DNA from: Chryseosolibacter sp964532595
Lineage (GTDB): Bacteria; Bacteroidota; Bacteroidia; Cytophagales; Cyclobacteriaceae
Length of the DNA stretch: 64,000 nt
Reading direction: 5' to 3'
Assembly (NCBI GenBank): GCA_964532595.1
Contig: CAZHIQ010000003.1
Coordinates: 124,001 to 188,000, forward strand
Shown: positions 42,373-50,168 of the stretch, piece by piece
How the letters are laid out: the number at the start of each line of letters is the position of its first letter
Numbering within the stretch: position 1 is the first letter of the stretch
Translations under genes and position numbers: made by a program
Notes under the pieces: model-generated
Told to the model about the DNA's origin: nothing
The model's input: the letters and a program-made list of their open reading frames with translations, nothing else
The model's database searches: none

Positions 42373-44153
42373 TGAAATCAAGATACTTTTTATGGGTGGC
42401 GCTTGTTGTAGCGTCGCTGACTGCCTACGCTCAGGTGTCGGTGCTTGACAGAAAGATTTCCCTGACCCTTAACGACGTGGTTATTGAAGAGGCGCTTGAT
42501 CGCATTTCAAAAGCGGGAAATTTTACTTTCTCGTATAGCCCAGGGGTTATTTCAGTTGTCGAGGGCACCGTTAGTGCCACCTTTGAAAATCAAACGGTGA
42601 GGGAGGTCCTAAACGTAGTGTTTCGCGGAGCTGTGCAGTGCAAGGCGCGGGGAAATTATGTAATCCTCCGGCCTGATCACGACCAGGCCAGCCGAAAGAA
42701 GGAGGTGATTACAGTAGCGGGTTATGTAGTCGACGAATCTACAGGACAACGGATCAGGGATGCCAGCGTATATGATCCGCTGACACTGGCGTCGACTGTT
42801 ACCGATGCCTCCGGGTATTTTCAAATAAAAATGGAGCGACCGCCCGGCGATGTCATATTGTCTGTTAATCGTCTCAGCTATGTCGATACGGTGGTTACTG
42901 TATCGGCGCGCACGGGAAGTGATCCGCTGAGTATTCCCATACGTCTTAATCGGGAGAAAATTGACGCAATGGGCGACAGCCTCAGTGCGAAATTTAAGCG
43001 CCTTTGGAAAGGCAAAGACCGGTCTACTTCAAGCCTTCACCAGTTGAATGTGACAGATACGTTGTATCGTACAGCTCAGATGTCGTTCCTGCCTTACCTG
43101 GGAACGAACCTCAAGATGAGTGGTCATGTCATCAACGATTACTCCCTTAACATTCTTGCAGGATACTCACGAGGAGTGAACAAACTGGAATTCGGGGGGA
43201 TTGCAAATTTAGTGGAGGGTCGGGTAGAGGGCGCGCAGTTTGCGGGGGTTTTAAACGGTGTTGGGGGCGAGGTTGCAGGCGTGCAGGTTGCCGGCGTACT
43301 CAATCTGAATGCCTCGACTAGCCGCGGTGCGCACTTCGCGGGCGTCCTTAATCTTCATGGGGCCGATTCACGCGGCGTGGTTGTCGCTGGCGTGGGTAAC
43401 ATAACCGCCGGAAGTCAGGGGCCTGCGGTAGCGGGTGTTCTGAACGTGGGTGGAAAAACGGCTACCATGCAGGTGGGCGGTGTGATGAACGTGGCGCTCG
43501 ATACGGTAAAAGGGTCGCAAGTTGCGGGCGTCTTGAACGTCGCTTTGCGCGAAGTTCGAGGTTCGCAAATAGCCGGGGTGTTGAACGTGGCTCGAAAAGT
43601 ACAGGGCACACAGGTGGCTTTTCTAAATGTAGCCGACTCGATGAACGGGGTCCCCGTTGGCTTTCTGAGTTTCGTTAAAACGGGTTACCACAAAATAGAA
43701 GTAGGAGCAGATGAAGTCTTTTACAACAACATCGCCTTCCGTACCGGAGTGCCTGCGTTCTATAATATTCTGTTCGCGGGCGCGGTTCCCGCAACCTATG
43801 GAGACCCGCAGACTACCTGGACTTTTGGTTACGGAGTAGGAACAGCTCCCCGGATCAGTCGAAAACTGCAACTCAATATCGACCTCACCTCCCAGCAGGT
43901 GGTTTACGGCAATCAGCTAAAATCGCTGGACTTGATTAACAAGACAACCTTGGGTCTTGACTGGCAGGTGTTCCGAAAGATGTCGGTGGTGGTCGGTGCA
44001 ACACTGAATGCTCATCTGACTGAACGCGATGCAGAGCCTTATCCGTCACTTTTCTCGGGCCTGCGGCCTGAGGTTTTTTTTGACCGGGATTTTGGGCGCC
44101 AGCATCATATGCGCATGTGGCTCGGCGGAAAGGTGGGGATCCGATTTTTCTGA
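42369..44153 (+). CDS. STN-domain outer-membrane-like protein with AGVLN repeats
   Basis: A 594-residue exported protein. Signal peptide to about AYAQ. An STN (secretin/TonB short N-terminal) domain spans residues about 27-102 (ISLTLNDVVIEEALDRIS, VVFRGAVQCKARGNYVIL). A CarboxypepD_reg-like domain lies at about 115-200 (VAGYVVDESTGQRIRDASV). Residues about 269-436 hold some eleven imperfect repeats of about 16 residues with consensus V-x-G-x-Q-V-A-G-V-L-N-V. The C-terminal 150 residues alternate hydrophobic strands and end in GIRFF, as outer-membrane barrels do. No TonB plug is seen. ATG 42369 overlaps the FecR stop, so it is translationally coupled. I infer a non-TonB sensor for the sigma/FecR pair; its ligand is unknown. 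Confidence 0.8.
   Translation: MMKSRYFLWVALVVASLTAYAQVSVLDRKISLTLNDVVIEEALDRISKAGNFTFSYSPGVISVVEGTVSATFENQTVREVLNVVFRGAVQCKARGNYVILRPDHDQASRKKEVITVAGYVVDESTGQRIRDASVYDPLTLASTVTDASGYFQIKMERPPGDVILSVNRLSYVDTVVTVSARTGSDPLSIPIRLNREKIDAMGDSLSAKFKRLWKGKDRSTSSLHQLNVTDTLYRTAQMSFLPYLGTNLKMSGHVINDYSLNILAGYSRGVNKLEFGGIANLVEGRVEGAQFAGVLNGVGGEVAGVQVAGVLNLNASTSRGAHFAGVLNLHGADSRGVVVAGVGNITAGSQGPAVAGVLNVGGKTATMQVGGVMNVALDTVKGSQVAGVLNVALREVRGSQIAGVLNVARKVQGTQVAFLNVADSMNGVPVGFLSFVKTGYHKIEVGADEVFYNNIAFRTGVPAFYNILFAGAVPATYGDPQTTWTFGYGVGTAPRISRKLQLNIDLTSQQVVYGNQLKSLDLINKTTLGLDWQVFRKMSVVVGATLNAHLTERDAEPYPSLFSGLRPEVFFDRDFGRQHHMRMWLGGKVGIRFF
43173..43676 (+). repeat. AGVLN-type protein repeat region
   Basis: About eleven tandem units of roughly 48 bases encoding the consensus V-x-G-x-Q-V-A-G-V-L-N-V, for example the units around QVAGVLNLNAS, HFAGVLNLHG, QVAGVLNVAL and QIAGVLNVAR. 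The units differ at the DNA level, so the array is old or selected at the protein level rather than a recent microsatellite. Confidence 0.8.
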
Positions 44154-44162
44154 TCCCGGCAA

Positions 44163-44822
44163 TTACGGAAGCTCAGCGATTACTGTGCGACCGCCTTTTG
44201 TGATATCGCCAATCTTCACTTTAACCACGGCATCGAGGGGTAGGAAGATATCGACCCGGGATCCGAACTTAATAAATCCGAACTCCTGCCCTTGCTCGAT
44301 CTGCTGACCTTCCTTCACGTACCACTTAATACGTCGGGCGAGAGCGCCGGCAATCTGTCGGAAGAGTACTTCAACACCGGTCTCCATCTTGACAGCTACC
44401 GTTGTGCGTTCATTTTCTGTGCTTGACTTGGGATGCCAGGCCACCAGGTATTTTCCCGGGTGGTACCTGAAAAAACTGACGGTACCTGACACAGGCGATC
44501 GGTTAACATGAACGTTAACCGGCGACATGAAAATAGAAATCTGTTTGCGACGGGCTTGAAAGTATTCCGTCTCCTCGGTCTCTTCAATCACAACGACTTT
44601 TCCATCGGCTGGGGCCAGTACATGGCTGGGGTTCCTGGAAATCTCAAAAATCGGGTTGCGAAAGAACTGCAGAATGAGGAGATAGAATATTACGCTAACC
44701 AGAATAATCGAGTTCTGGATGGTGGAGCTTTCCGGATACAGGGCAAAAACAAGCCAGTTAAGTCCGAAGAGGACGAGAAGAAGTATGAAAAGGACTGCGC
44801 GTCCTTCGCGGTGAATTGTCAT
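44163..44822 (-). CDS. psd: Phosphatidylserine decarboxylase
   Basis: A 219-residue enzyme that makes phosphatidylethanolamine from phosphatidylserine. It is the short archaeal/Bacteroidota type, with two N-terminal membrane segments (AVLFILLLVLFGLNWLVFAL, IILVSVIFYLLILQFF), the substrate-site histidines in SPVNVHVNRSPVSG and YHPGKYLVAW, and the self-cleavage site KFGSRVD. Cleavage before Ser188 gives the pyruvoyl group. It has its own perfect -7 element 48 bases upstream. cdsA, which supplies CDP-diacylglycerol for the same pathway, lies two genes upstream on this strand. Confidence 0.93.
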   Translation of the reverse strand: MTIHREGRAVLFILLLVLFGLNWLVFALYPESSTIQNSIILVSVIFYLLILQFFRNPIFEISRNPSHVLAPADGKVVVIEETEETEYFQARRKQISIFMSPVNVHVNRSPVSGTVSFFRYHPGKYLVAWHPKSSTENERTTVAVKMETGVEVLFRQIAGALARRIKWYVKEGQQIEQGQEFGFIKFGSRVDIFLPLDAVVKVKIGDITKGGRTVIAELP

Positions 44823-44870
44823 GGATCAAGAATCGTTAGTGGGCGGGCGGGTTTGCGCCGCTTTTGCCGA

Positions 44871-44878
44871 CAAAGTTA
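44871..44878 (-). promoter_or_regulatory. -7 promoter element for psd
   Basis: Minus-strand TAACTTTG, an exact match, 48 bases before the ATG at 44822. It gives psd a promoter separate from gdhA. Confidence 0.55.
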
Positions 44879-44910
44879 CATTTTTCGTATGGAAAGTCCC
44901 CCTCCTGTGG

Positions 44911-46185
44911 CTAATATCCACCGCGGTACTTGTAGGTCTTGGCGACTTTGTCGATGGCCACCATATAAGCTGCGATACGCATTGATACATTGTATTCGCG
45001 CGAGACACGATAAACGTTGGCAAAAGCTTCTTTCATAATCCGGTCGGTTCGTCGGTTAACCCGATCGGCAGTCCACTTGTATCCCAATCGATTTTGCACC
45101 CACTCGAAATAGGAGACGGTAACTCCGCCGGCGTTTGCCAGTATGTCGGGTACCACCATGATTCCCTTTTCATTGATGATTGTGTCGGCCCGTGAAGAAG
45201 TTGGGCCATTTGCTCCTTCCACAATAAGTCGTGCGCGTATATTCGGTGCGTTGCTTGTCCGGATAACGTCTTCCGTTGCAGCCGGGACCAACAGGTCGAC
45301 CGGCAAGGTAAGGAGGTCATCGTTTGATATGTGTTCGACACCTTCGAATCCGACAAGAGATCCCTTATTCTGCTCGCGGTATTGTATGGCTGCCGGAATG
45401 TCAATCCCCTTCTCATTGTAATAGGCTCCCGAGATATCACTGATAGCCCTTACGGTAATTCCTCTTTCGTTCAGCAGTCGGGCGGCCGAAGATCCTACAT
45501 TGCCGAATCCCTGAACAGCGCAGGTGGCTTTGTAAGGGTTGATTTTGAGTTTCTCCATCGCCGCCATGGCATTGACCATAACGCCGCGGCCTGTAGCTTC
45601 GGCTCTGCCCAGGGAGCCTCCCAGGACGACCGGCTTACCGGTTACGACTGAGTTGACAGTCATGCCTTGCATTCGCGAGTACTGGTCCATGAGCCATGCC
45701 ATCTCCCGTGGACCTGTTCCCATATCCGGCGCGGGAATGTCTTTATCCGGACCGAAAACTTCCGCCATCGCCAGGGTGTATGCTCGCATTAGTCGTTCGA
45801 TTTCACCCGCAGACATTTGAAGAGGGTTGCAGGTCACACCGCCCTTTGCTCCCCCAAAAGGAATGTCGACCACGGCACATTTCCACGTCATCCACGCAGC
45901 CAAAGCTTTGACTTCATCAAGGTTGACGGCAGGGTCAAATCGTATTCCTCCTTTCGACGGTCCCAGAATGTTCGAATGGATTACACGATACCCTTCGAAA
46001 ACACGGATGGTGCCGTCGTCCATTGTTACCGGAAGCGAGACGATCACCTGGCGCGTCGGATTTTTGAGGACATTGTATATTTCTTCTTCCAGGCCCAGAA
46101 TCTGGGATGCCTCCTGGAAGCGTGACATCATGGCCTCGAAAGGATTTTCGTGATCTTTGAGCGGAGCAGGTTCAATGTATGCCAT
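44911..46185 (-). CDS. Glu/Leu/Phe/Val dehydrogenase (glutamate dehydrogenase type)
   Basis: A 424-residue hexameric-type amino acid dehydrogenase, most likely glutamate dehydrogenase. The substrate-binding lysines lie in GPSKGGIRFDP and PFGGAKGGVTCNP, followed by the catalytic aspartate in APDMGTG. The Rossmann cofactor loop is VQGFGNVGS. I use ATG 46185 (MAYIEPAPL). A glutamate role fits the nearby rocD, but leucine or valine dehydrogenase activity cannot be excluded from sequence alone. It is transcribed from upstream of the psd promoter; 114 non-coding bases separate it from cdsA. Confidence 0.9.
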   Translation of the reverse strand: MAYIEPAPLKDHENPFEAMMSRFQEASQILGLEEEIYNVLKNPTRQVIVSLPVTMDDGTIRVFEGYRVIHSNILGPSKGGIRFDPAVNLDEVKALAAWMTWKCAVVDIPFGGAKGGVTCNPLQMSAGEIERLMRAYTLAMAEVFGPDKDIPAPDMGTGPREMAWLMDQYSRMQGMTVNSVVTGKPVVLGGSLGRAEATGRGVMVNAMAAMEKLKINPYKATCAVQGFGNVGSSAARLLNERGITVRAISDISGAYYNEKGIDIPAAIQYREQNKGSLVGFEGVEHISNDDLLTLPVDLLVPAATEDVIRTSNAPNIRARLIVEGANGPTSSRADTIINEKGIMVVPDILANAGGVTVSYFEWVQNRLGYKWTADRVNRRTDRIMKEAFANVYRVSREYNVSMRIAAYMVAIDKVAKTYKYRGGY

Positions 46186-46299
46186 ATATGCTTTGATTCT
46201 GGCTACCGAAGTTACCGAAAACGGTTGCAATTTAATGAAAATATCGTCCCTTTATGTCGGGTCGGCCGATGGGACAGATCCCTATACTTTCATGCCCGC

Positions 46300-47148
46300 T
46301 TACGTAAATATTTCAAGGAAGGTCGCGATAAAGGGGGCGGAAATCAACAGACCGTCAAACCGGTCCAGAAAGCCTCCGTGTCCCGGCAACGCGTTTCCGG
46401 AATCTTTGATTTCAATGCTGCGCTTCAGGAGAGACTCAATCAAATCGCCGAAAGTTCCGCCTACAATAATCAGAATCCCCACAATGAACCAGGTCGCCGG
46501 AGTCAAACTTGTCAGGTATACCGATGATCCCCAGACGAATACCATGGCGAGCGCCGCTCCCCCCATAAAGCCTTCCCACGATTTCTTCGGTGAAATCCGC
46601 TCGAAGAGTTTGCGTTTGCCGAAGCGCGTGCCGGCAAAGTATGCGCCGGTGTCGCTCGCCCACAGGATGAGCAGGGAACCCAGAATCACTTCGTAGTTAT
46701 AAACCCCGTCTTCGAAGGCCATGACGTTGAGGAGGACAAACGGCATAGCGACGTAAAAGAGTCCCAGGATGGTATAGGCTATGTTGGTGAAGGGTTTGCG
46801 CTCGAATTTCTTGTACAGCTTGATCATGTAGATGCAACAGATCAGCGGGAATATGAGCAAGTAGCACTCGGTGGGCAGTATATATCCGCCGACCTCGATT
46901 CTCCCTTCTATAAGAAAGGATAAGCAAAAAATCACGACGCCCAGAAGGGTGCCGTACGCTTTTTGAGGAGCAAGCCCGTCAAGGCCTACGAGGTTGTAAA
47001 ACTCGATAAGGGTTAAAGCACCGATGAATAGAAAGACCGCGAAGTAGGTCCATTCGCCGAGTACAACGCTTGCAATAATGGCAGCGGAGCCGGCAATCCC
47101 GGTGATAAGGCGCTCGGCCAGGTTACTGTATTTTCTGGGTGCGGTCAC
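46300..47148 (-). CDS. cdsA: Phosphatidate cytidylyltransferase
   Basis: Makes CDP-diacylglycerol, the precursor of all phospholipid head-group synthesis. It is a polytopic membrane protein of 282 residues with about eight hydrophobic spans and the family signature SPKKSWEGFMGG, then GTFGDLIESLLKR and KDSGNALPGHGGFLDRFD. The GTG start at 47148 overlaps the CPBP stop by four bases (GTGA), so the two are coupled. Product and pathway agree with psd two genes downstream. Confidence 0.94.
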   Translation of the reverse strand: MTAPRKYSNLAERLITGIAGSAAIIASVVLGEWTYFAVFLFIGALTLIEFYNLVGLDGLAPQKAYGTLLGVVIFCLSFLIEGRIEVGGYILPTECYLLIFPLICCIYMIKLYKKFERKPFTNIAYTILGLFYVAMPFVLLNVMAFEDGVYNYEVILGSLLILWASDTGAYFAGTRFGKRKLFERISPKKSWEGFMGGAALAMVFVWGSSVYLTSLTPATWFIVGILIIVGGTFGDLIESLLKRSIEIKDSGNALPGHGGFLDRFDGLLISAPFIATFLEIFT

Positions 47149-48086
47149 GAGTTAACGGGTGATTGGCGATCCCGATAGTACTTATAAAAATAGTACAACA
47201 GGCCGGCTGTAAGAATAAGACTTAGTATAACGAGTGGGGCGGGAGCGGCTTCCTGACTTTCGATATCGAAGCTGAATTTGCCCTGCTGATAATAATAGAG
47301 AGCAATAAGCGAAACCGCATTGTTCACGAAATGAGCAATAATCGCAAGAAGGAGATTCCCCGACCAGTAGTAGAGGTAGCCGAAAAGGGCCCCGAGTAAA
47401 ACGCGCGGTATAAACCCGAAGAACTGGAAGTGGATTGCGCTGAACAAAACGGCAGCCAGCCAGATTGCAACGTGAACGTTACGCGTTGCCCTGACGAGTT
47501 CATTTTGGATAAGACCCCGAAATACAATTTCTTCTCCGATAGCAGGAAGGACTGCGATCACTACGAGCGCGAGCAAAAGCTGCCCGGTCGATGAGAATTC
47601 GGTAAGGAAGTGGGTAATTTCTGCCGCAGCATCTTCGCGCTGGCGAGCCCACTCTTCAAAACCCTTTGCAAACTCAGGGAAAACCACCTTCGCGTTCCAC
47701 TCTATAAATACTGAGTTCACCGCCATAAATACAACGACAGTGATGACTGTTACAGCTACGGGGGCCAGGTCAAGCCCCCTGGACGTGAAGAACGCGCGCA
47801 AAGAACGCTGTTCACGGGCCAGGTAAACGGCCGGAGCGAGGATCAAGCCGGTGGCAGTTGCCGTTCCTTGAATAAGGTAAAGGGGGATTCTGATTTCAGG
47901 GTGATTCATCGGCCGCTGCACTGCCTCCGCCAATTCCGTCATAGAGCCGTCGAAGAAGGGCATTGCCAGGAAGAAGCCAAGAAGAGGGCCAATAACGACA
48001 AATCCCAGTCCCATCATCAAAAGGATGATGATCAGATTAATGACCGGATGTTTTTGATGGGGGATACCTGGTTGGCGGTCAAACAT
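47145..48086 (-). CDS. CPBP-family intramembrane protease
   Basis: A membrane protein of 313 residues with about eight spans and the three CPBP/Rce1 motifs: GEEIVFRG (EExxxR), FSAIHFQ (FxxxH) and AHFVNNA (HxxxN). These residues form the glutamate/histidine active site of CAAX-prenyl-protease-like enzymes. In bacteria, roles include bacteriocin immunity and processing of membrane proteins; here the substrate is unknown. ATG 48086 lies 26 bases past a perfect -7 element, whereas a start at 48125 would be inside the promoter. It is first of a coupled pair with cdsA. Confidence 0.87.
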   Translation of the reverse strand: MFDRQPGIPHQKHPVINLIIILLMMGLGFVVIGPLLGFFLAMPFFDGSMTELAEAVQRPMNHPEIRIPLYLIQGTATATGLILAPAVYLAREQRSLRAFFTSRGLDLAPVAVTVITVVVFMAVNSVFIEWNAKVVFPEFAKGFEEWARQREDAAAEITHFLTEFSSTGQLLLALVVIAVLPAIGEEIVFRGLIQNELVRATRNVHVAIWLAAVLFSAIHFQFFGFIPRVLLGALFGYLYYWSGNLLLAIIAHFVNNAVSLIALYYYQQGKFSFDIESQEAAPAPLVILSLILTAGLLYYFYKYYRDRQSPVNS

Positions 48087-48100
48087 TTTCCGGAATAAGT

Positions 48101-48108
48101 TAACTTTG
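48101..48108 (+). promoter_or_regulatory. -7 promoter element for dusB
   Basis: TAACTTTG, an exact match, 60 bases before ATG 48169. Only four bases separate it from the opposing CPBP element. Confidence 0.55.
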
Positions 48109-48112
48109 CGGG

Positions 48113-48120
48113 CAAATATA
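48113..48120 (-). promoter_or_regulatory. -7 promoter element for CPBP-cdsA
   Basis: Minus-strand TATATTTG, an exact match, 26 bases before ATG 48086. Confidence 0.6.
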
Positions 48121-48168
48121 AACAAGGCCGAACACCTTTTTACGCCAATAGCTGTTTAGTTGGAAACC

Positions 48169-49164
48169 ATGGTTAGGATAGGAAATATTGAATTGGGCGA
48201 GTTTCCATTGCTGCTTGCGCCGATGGAGGATGTGAGTGATCCTCCATTCAGGGCTGTTTGCAAGGCAGGAGGTGCCGACATGATGTATACCGAGTTTGTT
48301 TCTTCGGAAGGACTCATTCGCGATGCAGCGAAAAGCCGCCAGAAACTGGACATCTTCGAATATGAACGGCCCGTGGGAATCCAGCTGTTTGGTGGTGAGA
48401 TTTCAAGCATGGTGGAGTCAGCACGCATCGCCACTCAGGTAAACCCGGACCTGATCGACATCAATTACGGTTGCCCGGTAAAGGCGGTGGCTTGTCGCGG
48501 CGCCGGTGCGGCGCTGCTGCAGGATATACCGAAGATGGTCAAAATGACCGAAGAAGTAGTGAAAGCTACTCACCTTCCCGTAACTGTTAAGACCCGTCTC
48601 GGATGGGATGATAAAACGAAAAATGTAGAAGAAGTCGCCGAACGTCTTCAGGATATCGGTATCAAGGCGCTTACTATTCACGGTCGTACCCGTGTTCAGA
48701 TGTATAAGGGCAGCGCCGACTGGACGTTGATTGGTCGAATCAAAGACAATCCGCGGATTCATATTCCAATATTCGGTAATGGCGACATCGACTCGCCGGA
48801 GAAAGCGGTCGAGTACCGGGATCGTTACGGTGTGGATGGAATTATGATTGGCCGGGCAGCGATCGGCTATCCGTGGATATTCAATGAAATCAAACATTAT
48901 ATCCGTAACGGTGAGAAGCCCGCAGCGCCGTCAATCGTCGAGCGTGTCCGGGTCGCGCGTCAGCATCTTGAGTTTTCGATCCGATGGAAGGGCGACAGAC
49001 TGGGTATCTTCGAAATGCGCCGTCATTACGCAAATTACTTCAGGGCAATACCCGACTTTAAACCTTTTCGTACACGGCTCGTTGAAGCTGATACTTTCGA
49101 TGACGTCAACGGCATCCTTGATGAGGTTCTCGATACCTATTCGGGCGTGTTTACGGAGGTGTAA
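48169..49164 (+). CDS. dusB: tRNA-dihydrouridine synthase
   Basis: An FMN-dependent enzyme of 331 residues that reduces uridine in the tRNA D-loop. The TIM barrel has the FMN-contact LLLAPMEDVSDPPFR, the catalytic cysteine in NYGCPVKAVACRGAGAALL, the Lys/His sites VKTRLGW and LTIHGRTRVQMYKG, and GNGDIDS with IGRAAIGYPWIF. The last features favour the DusB subfamily. ATG 48169 (MVRIGN) is used; a TTG at 48160 adds three residues. Confidence 0.92.
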   Translation: MVRIGNIELGEFPLLLAPMEDVSDPPFRAVCKAGGADMMYTEFVSSEGLIRDAAKSRQKLDIFEYERPVGIQLFGGEISSMVESARIATQVNPDLIDINYGCPVKAVACRGAGAALLQDIPKMVKMTEEVVKATHLPVTVKTRLGWDDKTKNVEEVAERLQDIGIKALTIHGRTRVQMYKGSADWTLIGRIKDNPRIHIPIFGNGDIDSPEKAVEYRDRYGVDGIMIGRAAIGYPWIFNEIKHYIRNGEKPAAPSIVERVRVARQHLEFSIRWKGDRLGIFEMRRHYANYFRAIPDFKPFRTRLVEADTFDDVNGILDEVLDTYSGVFTEV

Positions 49165-49206
49165 CCTCAGCCAACGTCGTCGGAGACCTTTCGGTCATCA
49201 TATCGC

Positions 49207-50094
49207 ATGCAGCAACATTCAGACACGAGAGTTCAGTCGCTCACTCTACTGATAATCTTATCCCTTATCTGGGGAACATCGTTCATTCTCATGAAGAAGG
49301 GACTGGTCGTGTTCTCTCCTCCCGAGCTTGGCGCGCTACGGGTCGCCACCGCCGCGTTGTTTCTCGCGCCTATAGCATTAACGAAACTTCGCGGGTTGGG
49401 GATGAACCATTTGGGAAAGCTTCTTACTTCTGGTCTTCTTGGTATTTTCTTTCCGGCATTTCTGTTTGCGTTTGCTCAAACACGGTTGTCGAGCTCTGTA
49501 GCGGGGATCTTAAATACCCTTACGCCGATTTTCACATTGGTTATCGGTGTAATCGCGTTTGGTCAGCTTTTTCGGCGGCAGGCGATTGTGGGTATCGCAG
49601 CGGGGTTGGCAGGAAGCTTTCTTCTTGTAACTGCCAATACTAACGGAAGTGTCTCGGGTGTCAATGCCTATGCTTTTCTTGTCATACTTGCTTGCGTGTT
49701 TTATGCAACGAACCTCAACTTCATAAAATACCGGATCACCGACCTGGACGCGATAACGATTACCAGTGTATCGCTATTGCTGATCGGGCCTGTTGCAATT
49801 CTATACCTCGTCGGATTTACACCTTTTATCCCGACAATGCAGAATGCGCCGGGCGCCTGGGAGGCATTTGGTTATGTTGCCCTGCTGGGATTCATGGGAA
49901 CATCACTTGCGACTGTCCTGTTTAACAAGCTGGTGAAGATAAGCACTCCGTTATACACCAGTTCCGTAACCTATCTGATTCCGGTCGTTGCTGTCTTCTG
50001 GGGGGTGGTAGACGGTGAGCGGCTGTTGCCCGGCCATCTGATCGGCATGGTGGCTATCGTGAGTGGCGTGTATCTTGCTAACAGAAAGCCTTAG
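49207..50094 (+). CDS. EamA-family (DMT) transporter
   Basis: An inner-membrane protein of 295 residues with ten predicted spans in two EamA repeats. The first begins ILSLIWGTSFILMKKGLV and the second AYAFLVILACVFYATNLNFIKY. Drug/metabolite transporters of this class export amino acids, metabolites or drugs; nothing in the sequence gives the substrate. ATG 49207 is 42 bases after dusB, so read-through is possible. Confidence 0.88.
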   Translation: MQQHSDTRVQSLTLLIILSLIWGTSFILMKKGLVVFSPPELGALRVATAALFLAPIALTKLRGLGMNHLGKLLTSGLLGIFFPAFLFAFAQTRLSSSVAGILNTLTPIFTLVIGVIAFGQLFRRQAIVGIAAGLAGSFLLVTANTNGSVSGVNAYAFLVILACVFYATNLNFIKYRITDLDAITITSVSLLLIGPVAILYLVGFTPFIPTMQNAPGAWEAFGYVALLGFMGTSLATVLFNKLVKISTPLYTSSVTYLIPVVAVFWGVVDGERLLPGHLIGMVAIVSGVYLANRKP

Positions 50095-50168
50095 GTTGGT
50101 ACGGCAATTTAAGGGTGGGGATTGATCTCCTGCCCATCCCTGCTGACGCAAAACGGTTTCAGACTCCC

